From the NCBI RefSeq assembly GCF_905404315.1, contig NC_066312.1, forward strand, positions 607,001-671,000: DNA of 64,000 nt, written 5' to 3'. Shown piece by piece: positions 31,712 to 42,897 of the stretch (position 1 is its first letter; each line of letters opens with the position of its first letter). Source of the stretch: Leptidea sinapis. Lineage: Eukaryota; Arthropoda; Insecta; Lepidoptera; Pieridae. Made by a program: the position numbers and the translations under genes. The notes beneath the pieces were generated by a model. That model did not search any database. It saw only the letters and a list, made by a program, of their open reading frames with translations, and had not been told where the DNA came from.

Positions 31712-32511
31712 ATTTACATCGCAAATATGTAAAAGCTTATTATTTTTCAGCTTTCCCGTACACGAGATAATGAAACAGAATTGGCGCCAGTTGATAGCAA
31801 GAGTGAGATGTGAAGAAATTTACAAAACAAATAAGCAAATTTATATTTCACCACTAAAGTATTAAGTTTTTTGGATTAAAACACATTTAAAATTTGACAT
31901 ACATTACATTAGGTACATATACCAAACAGAAAGGATATCTAAGACTTAAAGACAAATTTTATTTAATACAAGGAACCTAACATTTAAATAACCAATTTAA
32001 CTAATTATTTTATGTGAATAAAAATAGGTATTTAAGTATTAGTTTCTCTCATTAAGGGTTACCTTGACTTATTAATTCCAAATCCCTTTAGCACGTAAAG
32101 AAGTAACAAATATAAACACAGACCAATAAATAAACATACATATTTTCCCCTTTATAATATGAAAGTGATTTTTGATCAAAAACATAAAAAACCTCCGACT
32201 GAACAGATCTTGATTGGAAAATAAGGATAGACTGACGAACTTAAAACTTATAGCAACCCTCTTTTTCGTCTGGGTTTAAAAAAATACCTAACTGCTACTC
32301 CACTGATGTCACTGTCCAAATCGGGTTCTAAATTCAAAATACGCAGGTGGAACTGAAATAGTGTTTACATTGCTGCCTATTGACCAATAATATTTTAAAA
32401 AAGTGGAGTAAACGCAGAAATGTATAGACATATAACGTTTCATCAGCATGTATAGACATTTCGGCATTAATTTTGTATGAGGTACATTGGCTATATGTAT
32501 AGAACCTCATT
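31712..32511 (+). repeat. Dispersed repeat C, copy 1
   Basis: It matches the reverse complement of 42898-43628 over about 800 bases. Landmarks are TTACATCGCAA, GAATTGGCGCCAGTTGATAG, CACCACTAAAGTATTAAG, CGACTGAACAGATCTTGATT, TCCACTGATGTCACTGTCCA and CTGCCTATTGACCAATAATA. It ends in TATGTATAGAACCTCAT, a variant of the ATGACGTTCTATACATA terminus. Near the end AAATGTATAGACAT and a variant occur twice, an internal duplication not seen in copy 2. No coding frame in either copy. Confidence 0.7.
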
Positions 32512-34060
32512 GTTTGTACAGCTCATAATTAGCTTCGCGTACGTTTGCACTTGTGTCAATTATGTTATTATAAAATTAAATTATTGTCTTAAATTTTTGT
32601 ATTAGAAACCTTAATAAAATGGTAAAACTAGGCAAACAATTGGAAATAAGTACTTGTAATGAAAGATATATATCTATATTGCACATTACAAAAAATTAAA
32701 TATACAAGAATCCACAATACATCCACAGTGTGAATTCTGTCGCTGAATTAGATGCTATTACCACCGACACAACGCACGAACAATTGAGAGCTGGAGAGTG
32801 TGGTGCTGATCAGAGGCAGGAGGCTGCAGGTAACACCAGGCCAAAGAGAACTAACAGGAAAAAGTAAATAAGCATAAACTAAACTTAAGTAATAATTACA
32901 CAAATCAAATCTTAAGTTCTTTTTCATTTAAATTACTTGAATTAAACTCCTTGATCTAGTGTTTCTATAATGATTTGCAGTATGTATGGCTAGGAATTTA
33001 TTAAATCTAAGTATTAATCTCCATCTAATTCTATTTTGTTTAATGTCTCCCTACTCCTCAACTTGTATGTCTACTTTATAAGGCTAGCAACATTTTGTAA
33101 CAAATTATTTGTTATTATTAAACACTGGACTCTTGTTTATAATACTAATCTCAATTTATTCAATGTTAAATTGATATCTAATTTCTAACTTAGACTTCAC
33201 TTATTTGATAGAACTGAAACTGAAACTGTGAATCTTGAAATAAGTTTGTACTTTAAAGTAGTATATGATAAATGTTGTACAATATGTAAGCATTACTTGA
33301 TTATATGTGCCTAGTCAACATAATATAATATTAGGTAATATTGTTTACATTTTTGTGTCACTATTTACCTACAAGAAATTTAATTAACTATATATTTAAT
33401 AAATTTAAAATCAAATATTAAGTTTAGAGTTAAACTATATACTTACTTTATACTACTTTTTGGTGAAAAATAAACTGCATTTAAACTTTATTTATAGTTT
33501 CTAATTGTTTGGTTCATAATATAATATATCAGTTAATTCAATTTAATAACTTCTATTCATAAAACATATGCATAAATTGACAATGTTTGTAAGTCGGTTC
33601 TGTAACTGTATCATCATTTTACTATACATTTCATTGTAATTTCAATTTGATATTCAAAATACTCTTGGTGTAACATTGCATATCATTATATAGCAACATA
33701 ATCTATAAATTTTATAATGTTATTGTTAATTTGATTAGTTGTAATAATTTGCGCTAATAATTTCTGTTCAATTAATTCATGTGAGTCTGGCGTTAACAGG
33801 ATACAGTTTTTTTGAATAAAACCACTAATATTATATATATTAATTTCAAACACATTAATATAACTTGAAAACGCAATATAATATATACATATATTTTTCG
33901 TTGGATTTAGATACATAACATTAGTTATAATTAATCTAAGTATTATTGTTTAGTTAGTTAGTTTAGTTATAATTGATCTAAGTATTATTGTAACATACCT
34001 ACTTATTAATTATTATTTATTTGTTCTGTACTTTTTAATCTTGATAATTTGTAGCTGGTA
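32512..34060. other. AT-rich stretch with one small open frame
   Basis: Mostly featureless AT-rich DNA. At 32697-32867 a frame in better composition encodes IHSVNSVAELDAITTDTTHE, then QRQEAAGNTRPKRTNRKK before TAA. It could be the C-terminal end of ORF1 of LINE-6, which starts its ORF2 at 34061, or a host exon (an AG lies at 32732). I cannot decide. Confidence 0.35.
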
Positions 34061-35323
34061 ATGGCAGATACTAGTGATAGCAGTGAAGTTGATTTTTTGT
34101 CCTTGAATTCCTCAAGCAGCCAAAGCTCCGCTGATGAAAGCTACTACAGCATCTCACCTACCTTCTCTCTTCGTAGTGAACTTGAGAAAGCTTTTATAGA
34201 TTGTGTTAATAATTTCAATGTTTTACATATAAATGCTCAGAGTGTGCCTTCTAGCTACACTGATATGCTTGCTTCATTTGATTGTAATAATATTCATGCA
34301 ATTCTAGTGTCTGAGAGCTGGCTCAAACCTTATCTTCCTTCCACTTCCTACTCCTTACCGGGTTTTCAGATTGTCCGCAATGACCGAACCGGCCGAGTCG
34401 GCGGTGGTGTTGCAATATATATTCGTGAACGATTCTCATATTCTATAATAAGTGTATCTCCTCAGCCACCCCCCGGTGACTCTGCGGAACATCTTGTACT
34501 TGAAGTCAGCATATCACACTCCAAAGTACTATTGGGTGTGTTTTACAGTCCTTAGTTAGGCGTTGATTATTTTAGTTCATTCGAATCCATTCTTGACTGT
34601 CTTACTCCATTATACGAGCATGTGATCATAATGGGAGATTTCAATACCTGCATGTGCAAAGTTAATCATCGCAGCAGAAAGCTCCAATCAATAATTGACT
34701 CCTTCAACTTGCAGTTACTTCCTTTAATGCCTACTCATAACCTACCTAATTGTGAATCATCGTTACTTGATCTAATAATTGTATCAAAAAATAACCTTGT
34801 ACATAAGCATGGTCAGTTCACCTCAGTGCCTTTTTCATATCACGATCTGGTTTTTTTTTTATATAAAGTTCGTTTACCTAAATTAAAACCTCAAACAGTC
34901 TGGCTACGTAACTTCAACAATCTTAACATGGATCGTCTCAACTATGATGCTAGCAATATCGATTGGACTAGCAATATAGTAGTATATAATACTGACTCAA
35001 TTGATACCAAAATCAGTTTTTTCAACTCTCTAATTTTACAGCTTTATGACATGCATGCGCCTCTTAGACCTGTTAAAAAGAAACATCTCCCCGCTCCTTT
35101 GCTCACAGATGAAATTAGAACATTAATAAATGCAAAAACTCGGGCATTAACAAAGTACAAAATTATCAATTCTAGTTCCGATCGAGTTAAATATAAAAGT
35201 ATCCGAAACCGATGCAACAGAATATGTAGGGATGCTCAACAACGTCACATATTTAAATCAGTCGATAATCCCGATCCTGCTAAAGTTTGGAAATTTTTAA
35301 GATCACTTGGTGTTGGAAAATAG
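34061..35323 (+). pseudogene. LINE-6 ORF2 endonuclease and linker
   Basis: The ATG at 34061 opens a Ser-rich leader (LNSSSSQSSADESYYSISP), then EEP blocks NVLHINAQSVPSSYTDML (Asn), ILVSESWLKPYLPST (Glu), GRVGGGVAIYIRE, then a TAG at 34553-34555, then IIMGDFNTCM (Asp/Asn) and VPFSYHDLV, where the family has SDH. Both sides of the TAG are in the same frame. The linker is Lys/Arg-rich and ends in VWKFLRSLGVGK at TAG 35321. One stop and the Asp-to-Tyr change in the SDH motif argue against nicking activity. Confidence 0.8.
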
Positions 35324-36130
35324 CAACAAACAGTTCTTCCTGCTTCACTTAACGTCGATTCTCTTAATAGGCACTGAAAGTGATGTCAGGAATAACTTAC
35401 TATCTATTTCCTCAAGAGCCATAGGAAGCGACTGTGTAGGCCGAAACATGATTATTCCAATTATTGACATTCTTCTTCCTATAATAACCCACATCCTTAA
35501 TTTTTCGATTAAATCTAATACTTTCCCAGAAACATGGAAAGAAGCTCACTTAATTCCTTTACCAAAAATATCAAACTCTCTGACTTTTCACGACTATCGC
35601 CCAATATCTATACTCCCTCTCCTTTCTAAATTACTGGAACGGTTAGTTTATAAACAACTTAGTTATTTCCTTAATAAATACTGTCTTCTAAGCCCCGTGC
35701 AGTCAGGTTTTTGTCCTGGACACAGCACCGAGACCGCTTTGGTCAAAGTTACGGACGATATTCGTCTCGCTATGGATAACCAACAGCTTACTATCTTAAC
35801 CTTACTTGATTTTAGTAACGCATTTGGTTCTGTCTATTTCGACATCTTAGTGAAATCATTATCTTCTTTAAATTTATCAGCAGATGCCGAGAGTTGGTTC
35901 CATAGCTATTTGATAGGGCGACGACAGCGTATTAAAGTTGCGGATATACAATCATCCTGGGTTCATGTTTCTGCCGGTGTTCCACAGGGAGGTGTCCTTT
36001 CTCCCTTGCTTTTTTCAATATTTATAAACTCCATCACTAGCAATCTAAATTCTTCTTTCCACTTATATGCTGATGATGTTCAAATTTATAGGCACTCCAC
36101 GTTATCTGATTTCGGTTTAAAGAACTTTAA
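34061..36130 (+). mobile_element. LINE-6, 5' part: CR1/Kiri-like non-LTR retrotransposon
   Basis: Contains ORF2 from its ATG through the RT catalytic box. It is cut at about 36130 by LINE-7 (opposite strand) and resumes at about 40500. The RT style (YRPISILPLLSKLLERLVYK, GVPQGGVLSPLLFSIFIN) and the 3' UTR at 41520 (GGTTGCCTGGAAGAGATCAC) suit CR1 elements of the Kiri type described from Lepidoptera; that naming is from memory. Confidence 0.75.
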
Positions 36131-36161
36131 TTTCTCATTAAGACTGTCGTCACTTACATGA
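35324..36161 (+). pseudogene. LINE-6 reverse transcriptase, cut by LINE-7
   Basis: After a frame change near 35310 the RT is open: HDYRPISILPLLSKLLERLV, QSGFCPGHSTETALVKVTDD, TLLDFSNAFGSVYFDILVKS (motif A Asp in LLDFSNAF), GVPQGGVLSPLLFSIFINS and LYADDVQIYRHS (36066-36077). About 20 codons later the frame enters LINE-7 sequence. About 100 bases at the start of the RT look deleted (VLENSNKQFFLLH is not typical). The continuation is at 40500-41336. Confidence 0.8.
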
Positions 36162-36273
36162 GAACATAAAATCAGTGAGTGAGAGGCGAATTTGCTCATT
36201 GCTGCTTTCCGGTTTTTTAAGGCGGTGGTCCAAGTTACTAGATATAGTTTATTGTTATTATGATAATATGTTT

Positions 36274-39125
36274 TTATTCATTGCTTTGTAAATGATATAG
36301 CAGCCTTTTTTTGCAGATGTTGAGCGAAGTCGCTTCTCTTACAGTTTTCGGAAGCTTATTGTATAGCTGTGCTCCTGCAAATGTTATATTATTTTTACCA
36401 TAGTTGGTTCTAATACTAGGTAATACAAGGTGTCTGGCGTTACGTAAACTATTTTTGTTGGTATTGTGTTTTGTTGTGAATGTTGTATTTGAGTGAATGA
36501 GTCTATGAGTTATCTTAAATATAAGTATGCATGTGTAGTAGTTGTACAGTTGAGTAATGTTCAATAGTTTCGTTTCTTTGTAAATAGTTTCTGTAGGAGT
36601 TAAGTAGTCATAATTATGTAAAATTTTTATTATTCGGTTTTGTAGCGTTTGGATTGGTTTTATATTAGTCTTACCTGCATTACCCCATATTTCAATGAGG
36701 TAGAGTAAGTGTGGCTTAACTAGGGCATTATATATCAATAGTCGAGCTTGTTTTGGGATACACCGAACTATTTTGTGTAGAGAGCCTACTAGAGATGAAA
36801 GTTTGTTTTTTATATTTATTAGGTGTGATTTCCATGTTAAGTGTTTATTGAGTGTCAATCCAAGGTATTTTTCTTCAAAAGTCTTTTGCAATACTTCTCC
36901 GTTGATGGTAAGATTAGGAATGTTAGGTAGTTTTTTATTTTTAGCACTAAATATCATATATGATGTTTTGGAGGCATTGATAGTTAAAAGGTTACATTGA
37001 AACCACTTTTGCAGTATATTTAAATCATCTTGTGCATTTCCCATTAGTTCTTCTAAGTTTTTGCCGAAGTAAAATAGACATGTATCGTCTGCATAAAGGG
37101 TAAGATGACCCTACAAACCTGCTTAATGTATGTTATTTACGTACACCAGGAATAATGAAGGTGCTAGAAGGGATCCCTGAGGAACCCCGCATGTCAGCAG
37201 CTTGGATTTGCTTTGATGAGCTCCAATTTTTACAATCTGGTACCGACTTTTTAAGTATGACTCTAGGATTTTGTGTGCGGTTTCTATTATACCGATGTGT
37301 TGCAGTTTTTCTAGGAGCAGGGTGTGGCTGACGGTGTCAAAAGCCTTTTTGAGATCAATAAAGACTCCTATTGCCACTTCCCTCTGATCTATTTTGCTTT
37401 TTATTGTGGTTACTAGATCAATGGTGGCACCAACTGTATTTGATTTTGGCCGGAAACCGTACTGTTTATCATATATAAAGTTTATCTCAGTTAGGTATTT
37501 CTCTAATGTGTTATATATGATTTTTTCAAAAATTTTTGAGAATGTCGGTAGAACTGAAACTGGTCGGTACTTCCCAGGGTTAGATTTATTGCCTGCTTTG
37601 TACAGTGGGGTAACTCTAGCAACTTTTAGACTGTCCGGAAAGATACCTTCAGCCAAGAGTTAATTTAGACATTTTGTTAATTTATTTATTATAAGATTTT
37701 TGATACATTTTATGGCTTTGGTACTTATACCATCGTGTTGGGATCTAAGTTGTCTATAATTTTGGAAACCTCATTTATAGTACACGGAGTAAATTGAGAC
37801 AAATTATGATGTTTGGTGTTGTGGTTAACTATGGGTAGTGTGTATGTGTTACTATTATGAAACTGTTTGGGTATTTTGTTGGCCAAATTTGTCCCTATAT
37901 TTGCAAAGAAATTGTTAAAAATTTCGCATACCTCTATTGGGTCCGTAGTAACATTGCCGTTTTCAGAGGTTAGGTTTGGAGGAGCACAACTATTAACAGT
38001 TTTGTTATTAGAAAGGGTATTGATTAATTTCCACATTTTTTTCGGGTTATTTGTGAATTATGAGAATTCTCCGTAGTAATATTTTTCTTTTGTCTTCCTT
38101 ATTAATTGTGCTAGGTTGTCTCTTTTTGTTTTAAAATCTTTTTCTAGTTGACTATTGTTAAGGTGTTGTTTTAGTCTACACCATAATTGATTTCTTTCAT
38201 TAATTCCTGCTAATATCTATCTGTTGATCCATTCATTTTGTGGCTGATTAAGTGTTTTGTATTTGTATATTTTATTTTCGGAGATCATCTTTTTAATGTA
38301 CTCATCAAATAGTGAGTAATCAGGAGTATTGACTTCTAAAATTGTCGATTCAATTGTTTTATATAATTTCGCAAAATCTATAGACTCGTATTGAACTATT
38401 TGTTTCTTTGGTGGTCGTATTCTTTTTAGTTCTGTATAGATATTCTTATGGTCTGATAAGGATGACTCAATGATAGCTGTATGAAAATTGTCTTTCTTTA
38501 GATTTGTAGAAATGTGGTCTATGATTGTTCTAGTGGTTTCAGTCTCACGTGTACAGTATTTTGGATCAATTTTGTTAATCAGTTTATAGCCGGATTCCAT
38601 AAGCATGGTACTGTAACGTCTAGTTGTACTGCCAGAGCTTAACAAGTCGATGTTTGTGTCTCCAAAGATGATAGTTCTCTTTTGTTTAAGAAGTTGTTCC
38701 TGATAGTCACAAAGAAAGTCATTAAAATTTGTGTGTCCAGGCTTATACACAACCCCAACTGTGAGTGCATATTTGTGGAGATATATGGATAGGTAGTTAT
38801 TTCCACCGACATATAATGATGTAGTTATGTCGTGTTTTAAGTTGTTATGCACATATATGGATACACCGCCTCCGATGATATCTGGTCTGATATTATAGTA
38901 ATGAGTATAGTTTTGAATTCGAAATTGTTGTACTTGTGTATCCGACCTTATCCAGGTTTCAGTTAGTAGGTCTATGTGTATACATTTTTTAAAGGAATGT
39001 AGGATACAGATGAGTTCGTCAAATTTACCTGGACTACATATGCTTCTTACGTTGGCGTAGAAAAAGTTAAGACTTGATTTACAGGTAAGTACATTTTGGT
39101 ATGTGTCAACTACTTGATATGTCAT
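36274..39125 (-). pseudogene. LINE-7 ORF2: endonuclease, RT, C-terminal domain
   Basis: 39125-38217 is a complete EEP endonuclease: LNFFYANVRSI, IDLLTETWIRSD, IIGGGVSIYVHNN, TIIFGDTNIDLLSS (GDTN for the usual GDFN), TTRTIIDHIST and SSLSDHKNIY. A TAG at 38217 and a stop near 38044 follow in the same frame, then the linker (38036-37725), a frame change near 37730, and RT (37656-37123) with YRPVSVLPTFSKIFEKIIYN, GVFIDLKKAFDTVSHTLLLE and GVPQGSLLAPSLFLVYVNN. YADDT lies at 37084-37095. The thumb and C-terminal domain (37044-36274) are open for 256 codons, with KYLGLTLNKHLTWKSHLINI. About two stops and two frameshifts separate it from an open ORF2. Confidence 0.85.
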
Positions 39126-39226
39126 TGTGTCTTCACTGTTTGAGTTTGCATTGCGGGTATTGAGTTTGGTTGTCGTATTTAGTTTTTTGAATCATTGATT
39201 TCAATAATTTTTGGTAAACCCTTGAC

Positions 39227-40042
39227 CTACTTTATTGTGATGTTGTTTTCCCCATTAGCTTTACGCTGCGCTAGTTCAGTTTTCAAATCTTTCAAGTATT
39301 TTTGTTGCGCTGGTGTTTGATCTGAGTAAATTTTTATGTTCTTACTTAATTTATCTTTATTACGAAGAAGCAGTTTCGCGGTATGGGAAGATTCGAAGCA
39401 AACTTTGATGCTACGGTCTTTTTTTGCATTATACTTCCCAAGTCGAAATATTCTGATAGGTTTTGGGCAGTCCTCTAATAGGCTATTTGTGATATTGGTT
39501 ACCTCCTTCATATCATATAAGCGGCCCTCCTTAGTGTTCGTAGAGTTACATTCCGATATACCCATCAAGATAATATTTTTTTCCCTAGAATAACGGTCCT
39601 GTAATTCATGAAGAAAGTTTTCATTGCAGGTGATGGTACTCGCAATCGTGTTGTTTTTCATTCCCATAATATCAGATTCAATTGTGTGAATTTTACTACC
39701 GGTTGTAGTCGCTTTGTTAGTTAGATCAGATATTTGCTTCTTCATTAATATCTGTTCCTTTTTTAGGGAGTCAGTTGCTGCTTTAATATCATTCAACTGA
39801 GTTTTCATTTCAGAGATGTTTTCTTGAATTGACTTCATTGTATTTTCTTGGTTTTCCGTGAATTTTTGTAACATTGCTGTTATGTCTCTGTGGATATCTT
39901 GAAGCTCTTTTGCACAATTACAATTTACATCTGGCTGCTTACGTTTTCTGTGTGTAACTTGAGACTCCATTGAAAACTCACTTGCTTTGGATAAGTTCGT
40001 TAAAGAACTACTTTGGCCCGGTGGTGATCGCCTGACGCTCAT
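39227..40042 (-). CDS. LINE-7 ORF1 protein (coiled coil plus RNA-binding domain)
   Basis: An uninterrupted frame of about 271 codons from ATG at 40042 (MSVRRSPPGQSSSLTNL). Residues about 40-150 form a long coiled coil (KELQDIHRDITAMLQKFTEN, EMKTQLNDIKAATDSLKKEQ). Next comes an RRM-like domain with RYSREKNIILMGISE and a C-terminal domain with PIRIFRLGKYNAKKDRSIKV and AKLLLRNKDKLSKNIKIYSD. This is the L1-type ORF1 layout, thought to form trimers that bind the element's RNA. Upstream in-frame codons reach 40090 without an ATG. This is the only LINE open frame in the window that looks complete. Confidence 0.75.
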   Translation of the reverse strand: MSVRRSPPGQSSSLTNLSKASEFSMESQVTHRKRKQPDVNCNCAKELQDIHRDITAMLQKFTENQENTMKSIQENISEMKTQLNDIKAATDSLKKEQILMKKQISDLTNKATTTGSKIHTIESDIMGMKNNTIASTITCNENFLHELQDRYSREKNIILMGISECNSTNTKEGRLYDMKEVTNITNSLLEDCPKPIRIFRLGKYNAKKDRSIKVCFESSHTAKLLLRNKDKLSKNIKIYSDQTPAQQKYLKDLKTELAQRKANGENNITIK

Positions 40043-40499
40043 GATTTGTACCACACAACAGAATAATTGTCGGTATTGTGTATGAGTCAAATGCGGGTAG
40101 TTTCGAGTTACTTTGTTTTGTTCGGAAAAAAATATAGCCAGTCGATATCTATTGGTATAATAATCTAGATGTATTATAATTGTGTTTCTATCGGTTTTAT
40201 GTTATTATATTTCGTTGACAATGTTAAACAATGTACATTTTCATTCAAACACCAAAATTGGATGTGATAAACAGTGTAGTTGTTTATAGCAATTGTTACC
40301 TTTGAAGGAATGCTGCTTGAAGATATTTGTGTTTTACAATAATTCACGATATTTTTACTAATCGTAAGTATTTTGAGCAGTCACCATTTATTATAAATTT
40401 TCACCGGTTCGTACAGTTATTTAACTCACATATATAGGTATTTGTCCCGAGAATCTAATTTTAAATGATATTTTTATGCCGAGCACAAACCACTGTTAC

Positions 40500-41660
40500 G
40501 CGTTCCGTTAGTCAACTTTTACAACAAATTTACAATCTAAAGTTCATAGTCATAAGGATCTCGCTACTATATGCAAGTGGTGTAAAAATTATGGTGTAAT
40601 GATAAATCCAGGAAAAACGCAGGCAATTATCATAGGCAGGCAACATCTGATCTCTAATATTGACTGGGATGTACTGCCTAGACCTCGTGTCAATGATGTT
40701 TTAATCCCTTTTAGTAGTAATGTCAAAAATCTAGGCTTACATATAGATTCAAATTTTTCTTGGCAGACGCAACTGAATGAATTAAGTAAAAAAGTTTTGT
40801 CCGCACATGGATCCCTGCGCCGGTTACGTCATCTTCTCCCAGTACCTAGTAAAATATGTCTTGCGCAGACTTGCCTGCTCTCCATTCTTGATTATGCAGA
40901 CATTTGCTATCCCGACCTTACCGAGGCTCAGCTGGATAAACTCGAACGCCTACAAAATTTATGTATTCGCTTCATTTTTAACCTACGTAAATACGATCAT
41001 GTCTCCTCCTACCGAAAAAAACTCAACTGGCTTCCTATACGTCTACGTCGCTATTCCCACATTCTACACCTTCTTTACTCCATAATTTTTCACCAAAACA
41101 CTCCTCTTTACCTTAAAGACAGATTTGAGCTACTAGGGTCTCAGCATGAGCTTTCGTTGCGCTCTGCTGCGAAACAAATATTAAATGTTCCTTTCCATAA
41201 ATCTGATAGCTATCACTCTTCTTTCACCATTAATGCCATCACTCTTTGGAATCAACTGCCGCTTACTATCCGCCAAGCACAATCATTAGCATCCTTTAAA
41301 AATCAACTAAAAAAACATTATCTGTCCTCTATTTGATAGAATTTATCTATATGTATCCACCAACATAATTCAACAATTCTGAAATGTTAATTATTGTTCC
41401 TACTTTTTACATATTTTACTTTGTTATAAATTTATCTATATTTTAGTATAGTATATATTATGTGTGTCTATATTTTTGACACTTCTTACCTTTTTAATGT
41501 ACTGCCTTTCTCTTTTATTGTATTACAAATGGTTGCCTGGAAGAGATCACTATATAGTGATAAGGCCGCCATTTGCACCATATCATGTAATTATGTATGT
41601 TAGTAATTAAGTTATATTTTGTTAATGTGGTGTCAAAAAAAGTGTAATAAATAAAAAATA
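40500..41660 (+). mobile_element. LINE-6, 3' part
   Basis: Continues LINE-6 after the LINE-7 insertion. It includes the end of ORF2 and a 3' UTR (41340-41660) with GCCTGGAAGAGATCACTATA, GTGATAAGGCCGCCATTTGC and a closing AATAAATAAAAAATAATAC tail. A reverse-oriented fragment of the same family follows at once (41660-42085). Confidence 0.8.
40599..41336 (+). pseudogene. LINE-6 ORF2 thumb and C-terminal domain
   Basis: The frame is open upstream to about 40510 (DLATICKWCKNYGVMINP) and runs to TGA at 41334. Landmarks are KTQAIIIGRQHL, KNLGLHIDSNFSWQTQLNEL, DYADICYPDLTEAQLDKLER, NLRKYDHVSSYRKKLNWLPI and a final NAITLWNQLPLTIRQAQSLA with SFKNQLKKHYL. These are typical post-RT blocks of CR1-like ORF2. 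The segment is intact in itself but cut off from its RT by LINE-7. Confidence 0.85.
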
Positions 41661-42085
41661 ATACATAACAAGCAATAGGCGGCCTATTTCTTCCAGGCAG
41701 CCTGTACTGAAATAGTTTTAGTTGATCAGATAACAGTAGGTGGTGTTATCGATATACATATAATTTAAACATACACATACAATAAATAATATCAAGAAAT
41801 AAACTTATGAATTTGTCACAGTGATAAATAATAATTAAGGAGCATTGTTTTGAAAGATTGGAGAGTTTGAGCCTTTCTGATTTCAATGGAAAGAGAATTC
41901 CATAGGTTAAAAGCTTGCACAGTAAATGAATTGTTAAAGAAGCAAGTTTTATCAAAAGGAGTTCAAAGCAAGAGACGATGGACAGATCAAAGGTTTGGTT
42001 GGTGAGAACTTAATTCTAAAAACAAAATCCTTGAGATATAATATAGGAGTTTTAGGATCAAATTGGACACGATAGAGAAGTATAA
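41660..42085 (-). pseudogene. LINE-6-family C-terminus and 3' UTR, inverted fragment
   Basis: On the minus strand it encodes NSFTVQAFNLWNSLSIEIRK and AQTLQSFKTMLLNYYL (41960-41830), parallel to NAITLWNQLPLTIRQAQSLA and FKNQLKKHYL of LINE-6. The 3' UTR follows, ending in GCCTGGAAGAAATAGGCCGC at 41675-41700. The two 3' ends of the family thus face each other tail to tail at about 41660. Confidence 0.7.
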
Positions 42086-42088
42086 TAC

Positions 42089-42376
42089 TTGTTACGAATT
42101 GTGGTCCTTATGTGGAACGAACTACTGAATTTCAAATTAATCGTCAACACAGTGTTGCACCACATGCAGAAAAAACATCAAATACCATACGAAGAATTTT
42201 TGTTAATACCTACAGATGAACAAGAAGATGTGCTCTTTAGTAAAGAAGAAAGCAAAAATTCAACTTTTGAACATTCTATTAAAAGAAGATGTCGGTGGAA
42301 CATTATTTCAGATAGTTCTGACAGTGAATATAAATTAATAAAACTATATTTATTTTTAAAATTACTACTTTATTAA
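42089..42376 (+). CDS. Unrecognised open frame, possibly a relic
   Basis: A frame of about 95 codons reads MWNELLNFKLIVNTVLHHMQ, KKHQIPYEEFLLIPTDEQED and KRRCRWNIISDSSDSEYK before an AT-rich end. The acidic and Ser-rich end resembles the tails of some transposase-derived proteins, but no catalytic motif is present. There are no clear splice sites. It lies right next to the inverted LINE-6 fragment. It may be an exon, a transposon relic or chance. Confidence 0.25.
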   Translation: MLRIVVLMWNELLNFKLIVNTVLHHMQKKHQIPYEEFLLIPTDEQEDVLFSKEESKNSTFEHSIKRRCRWNIISDSSDSEYKLIKLYLFLKLLLY

Positions 42377-42835
42377 TAAAATTTGTTTGATTAATTTTAT
42401 TTAATTCATATGCATTTTTTTATGAAATGTTCTTAGTTTAGTTTGATTTAAATAAAACAAACATATTTCGCTCATAACATAGTTTTTCTAAATATTCGAT
42501 GAGATTCGAGGAGTTTAACTCCTTGCAGCGCGAAAAGTTAAATGTGATGAATCATTTATACGCGTTATACAATGTAATAAAAAGCGGTTTATCGGGATAC
42601 CTCATTTTCCTATATCTCGGAACCACTCTACCGCGTTATAGGAGCGGTTTCCTGTATAACAAGCCAGCTATATGATTATTTGAAAGGTGAATCTGTGATC
42701 ATTTTACAACATCGCCGTATCGGTCATAGACACAATAATATGTTAGCGTATGGAGTATAAACTATAACCACATAATACGCGACCAATGTTGGTTTGTCAA
42801 TAATACCAAGTGCGTTAGCTAGTGGTGAGCTTTTT

Positions 42836-42895
42836 TGAAGTAAAACTTCTTTAGGCGTGACTTGGGGGCAACTCAAAATATTTTTTTGACGGAAG
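42836..42895 (-). repeat. End fragment of AT-rich repeat A (-)
   Basis: The reverse complement matches 18890-18955: CTTCCGTCAAAAAAATAT, then GAGTTGCCCCCAAGTCACGC and AAGAAGTTTTACTTC. It stops at the ATGACGTTC terminus of repeat C copy 2 (42898), so repeat C appears to be inserted in or fused to it. Confidence 0.6.
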
Positions 42896-42897
42896 CA

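Larger units (their letters stand above)
36131..40490 (-). mobile_element. LINE-7: nearly complete non-LTR retrotransposon inside LINE-6
   Basis: Minus strand, about 4.3 kb: 5' leader (about 40490-40043), ORF1 (40042-39227), a spacer of about 100 bases, ORF2 with endonuclease, RT and C-terminal domain (39125-36274), and a 3' UTR of about 140 bases. Both flanks are LINE-6, with the RT catalytic box on one side and the following thumb on the other. I could not find a clear target duplication or poly-A, so the exact ends are uncertain. It carries only a few stops and frameshifts and is the youngest-looking full-length element in the window. Confidence 0.8.
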
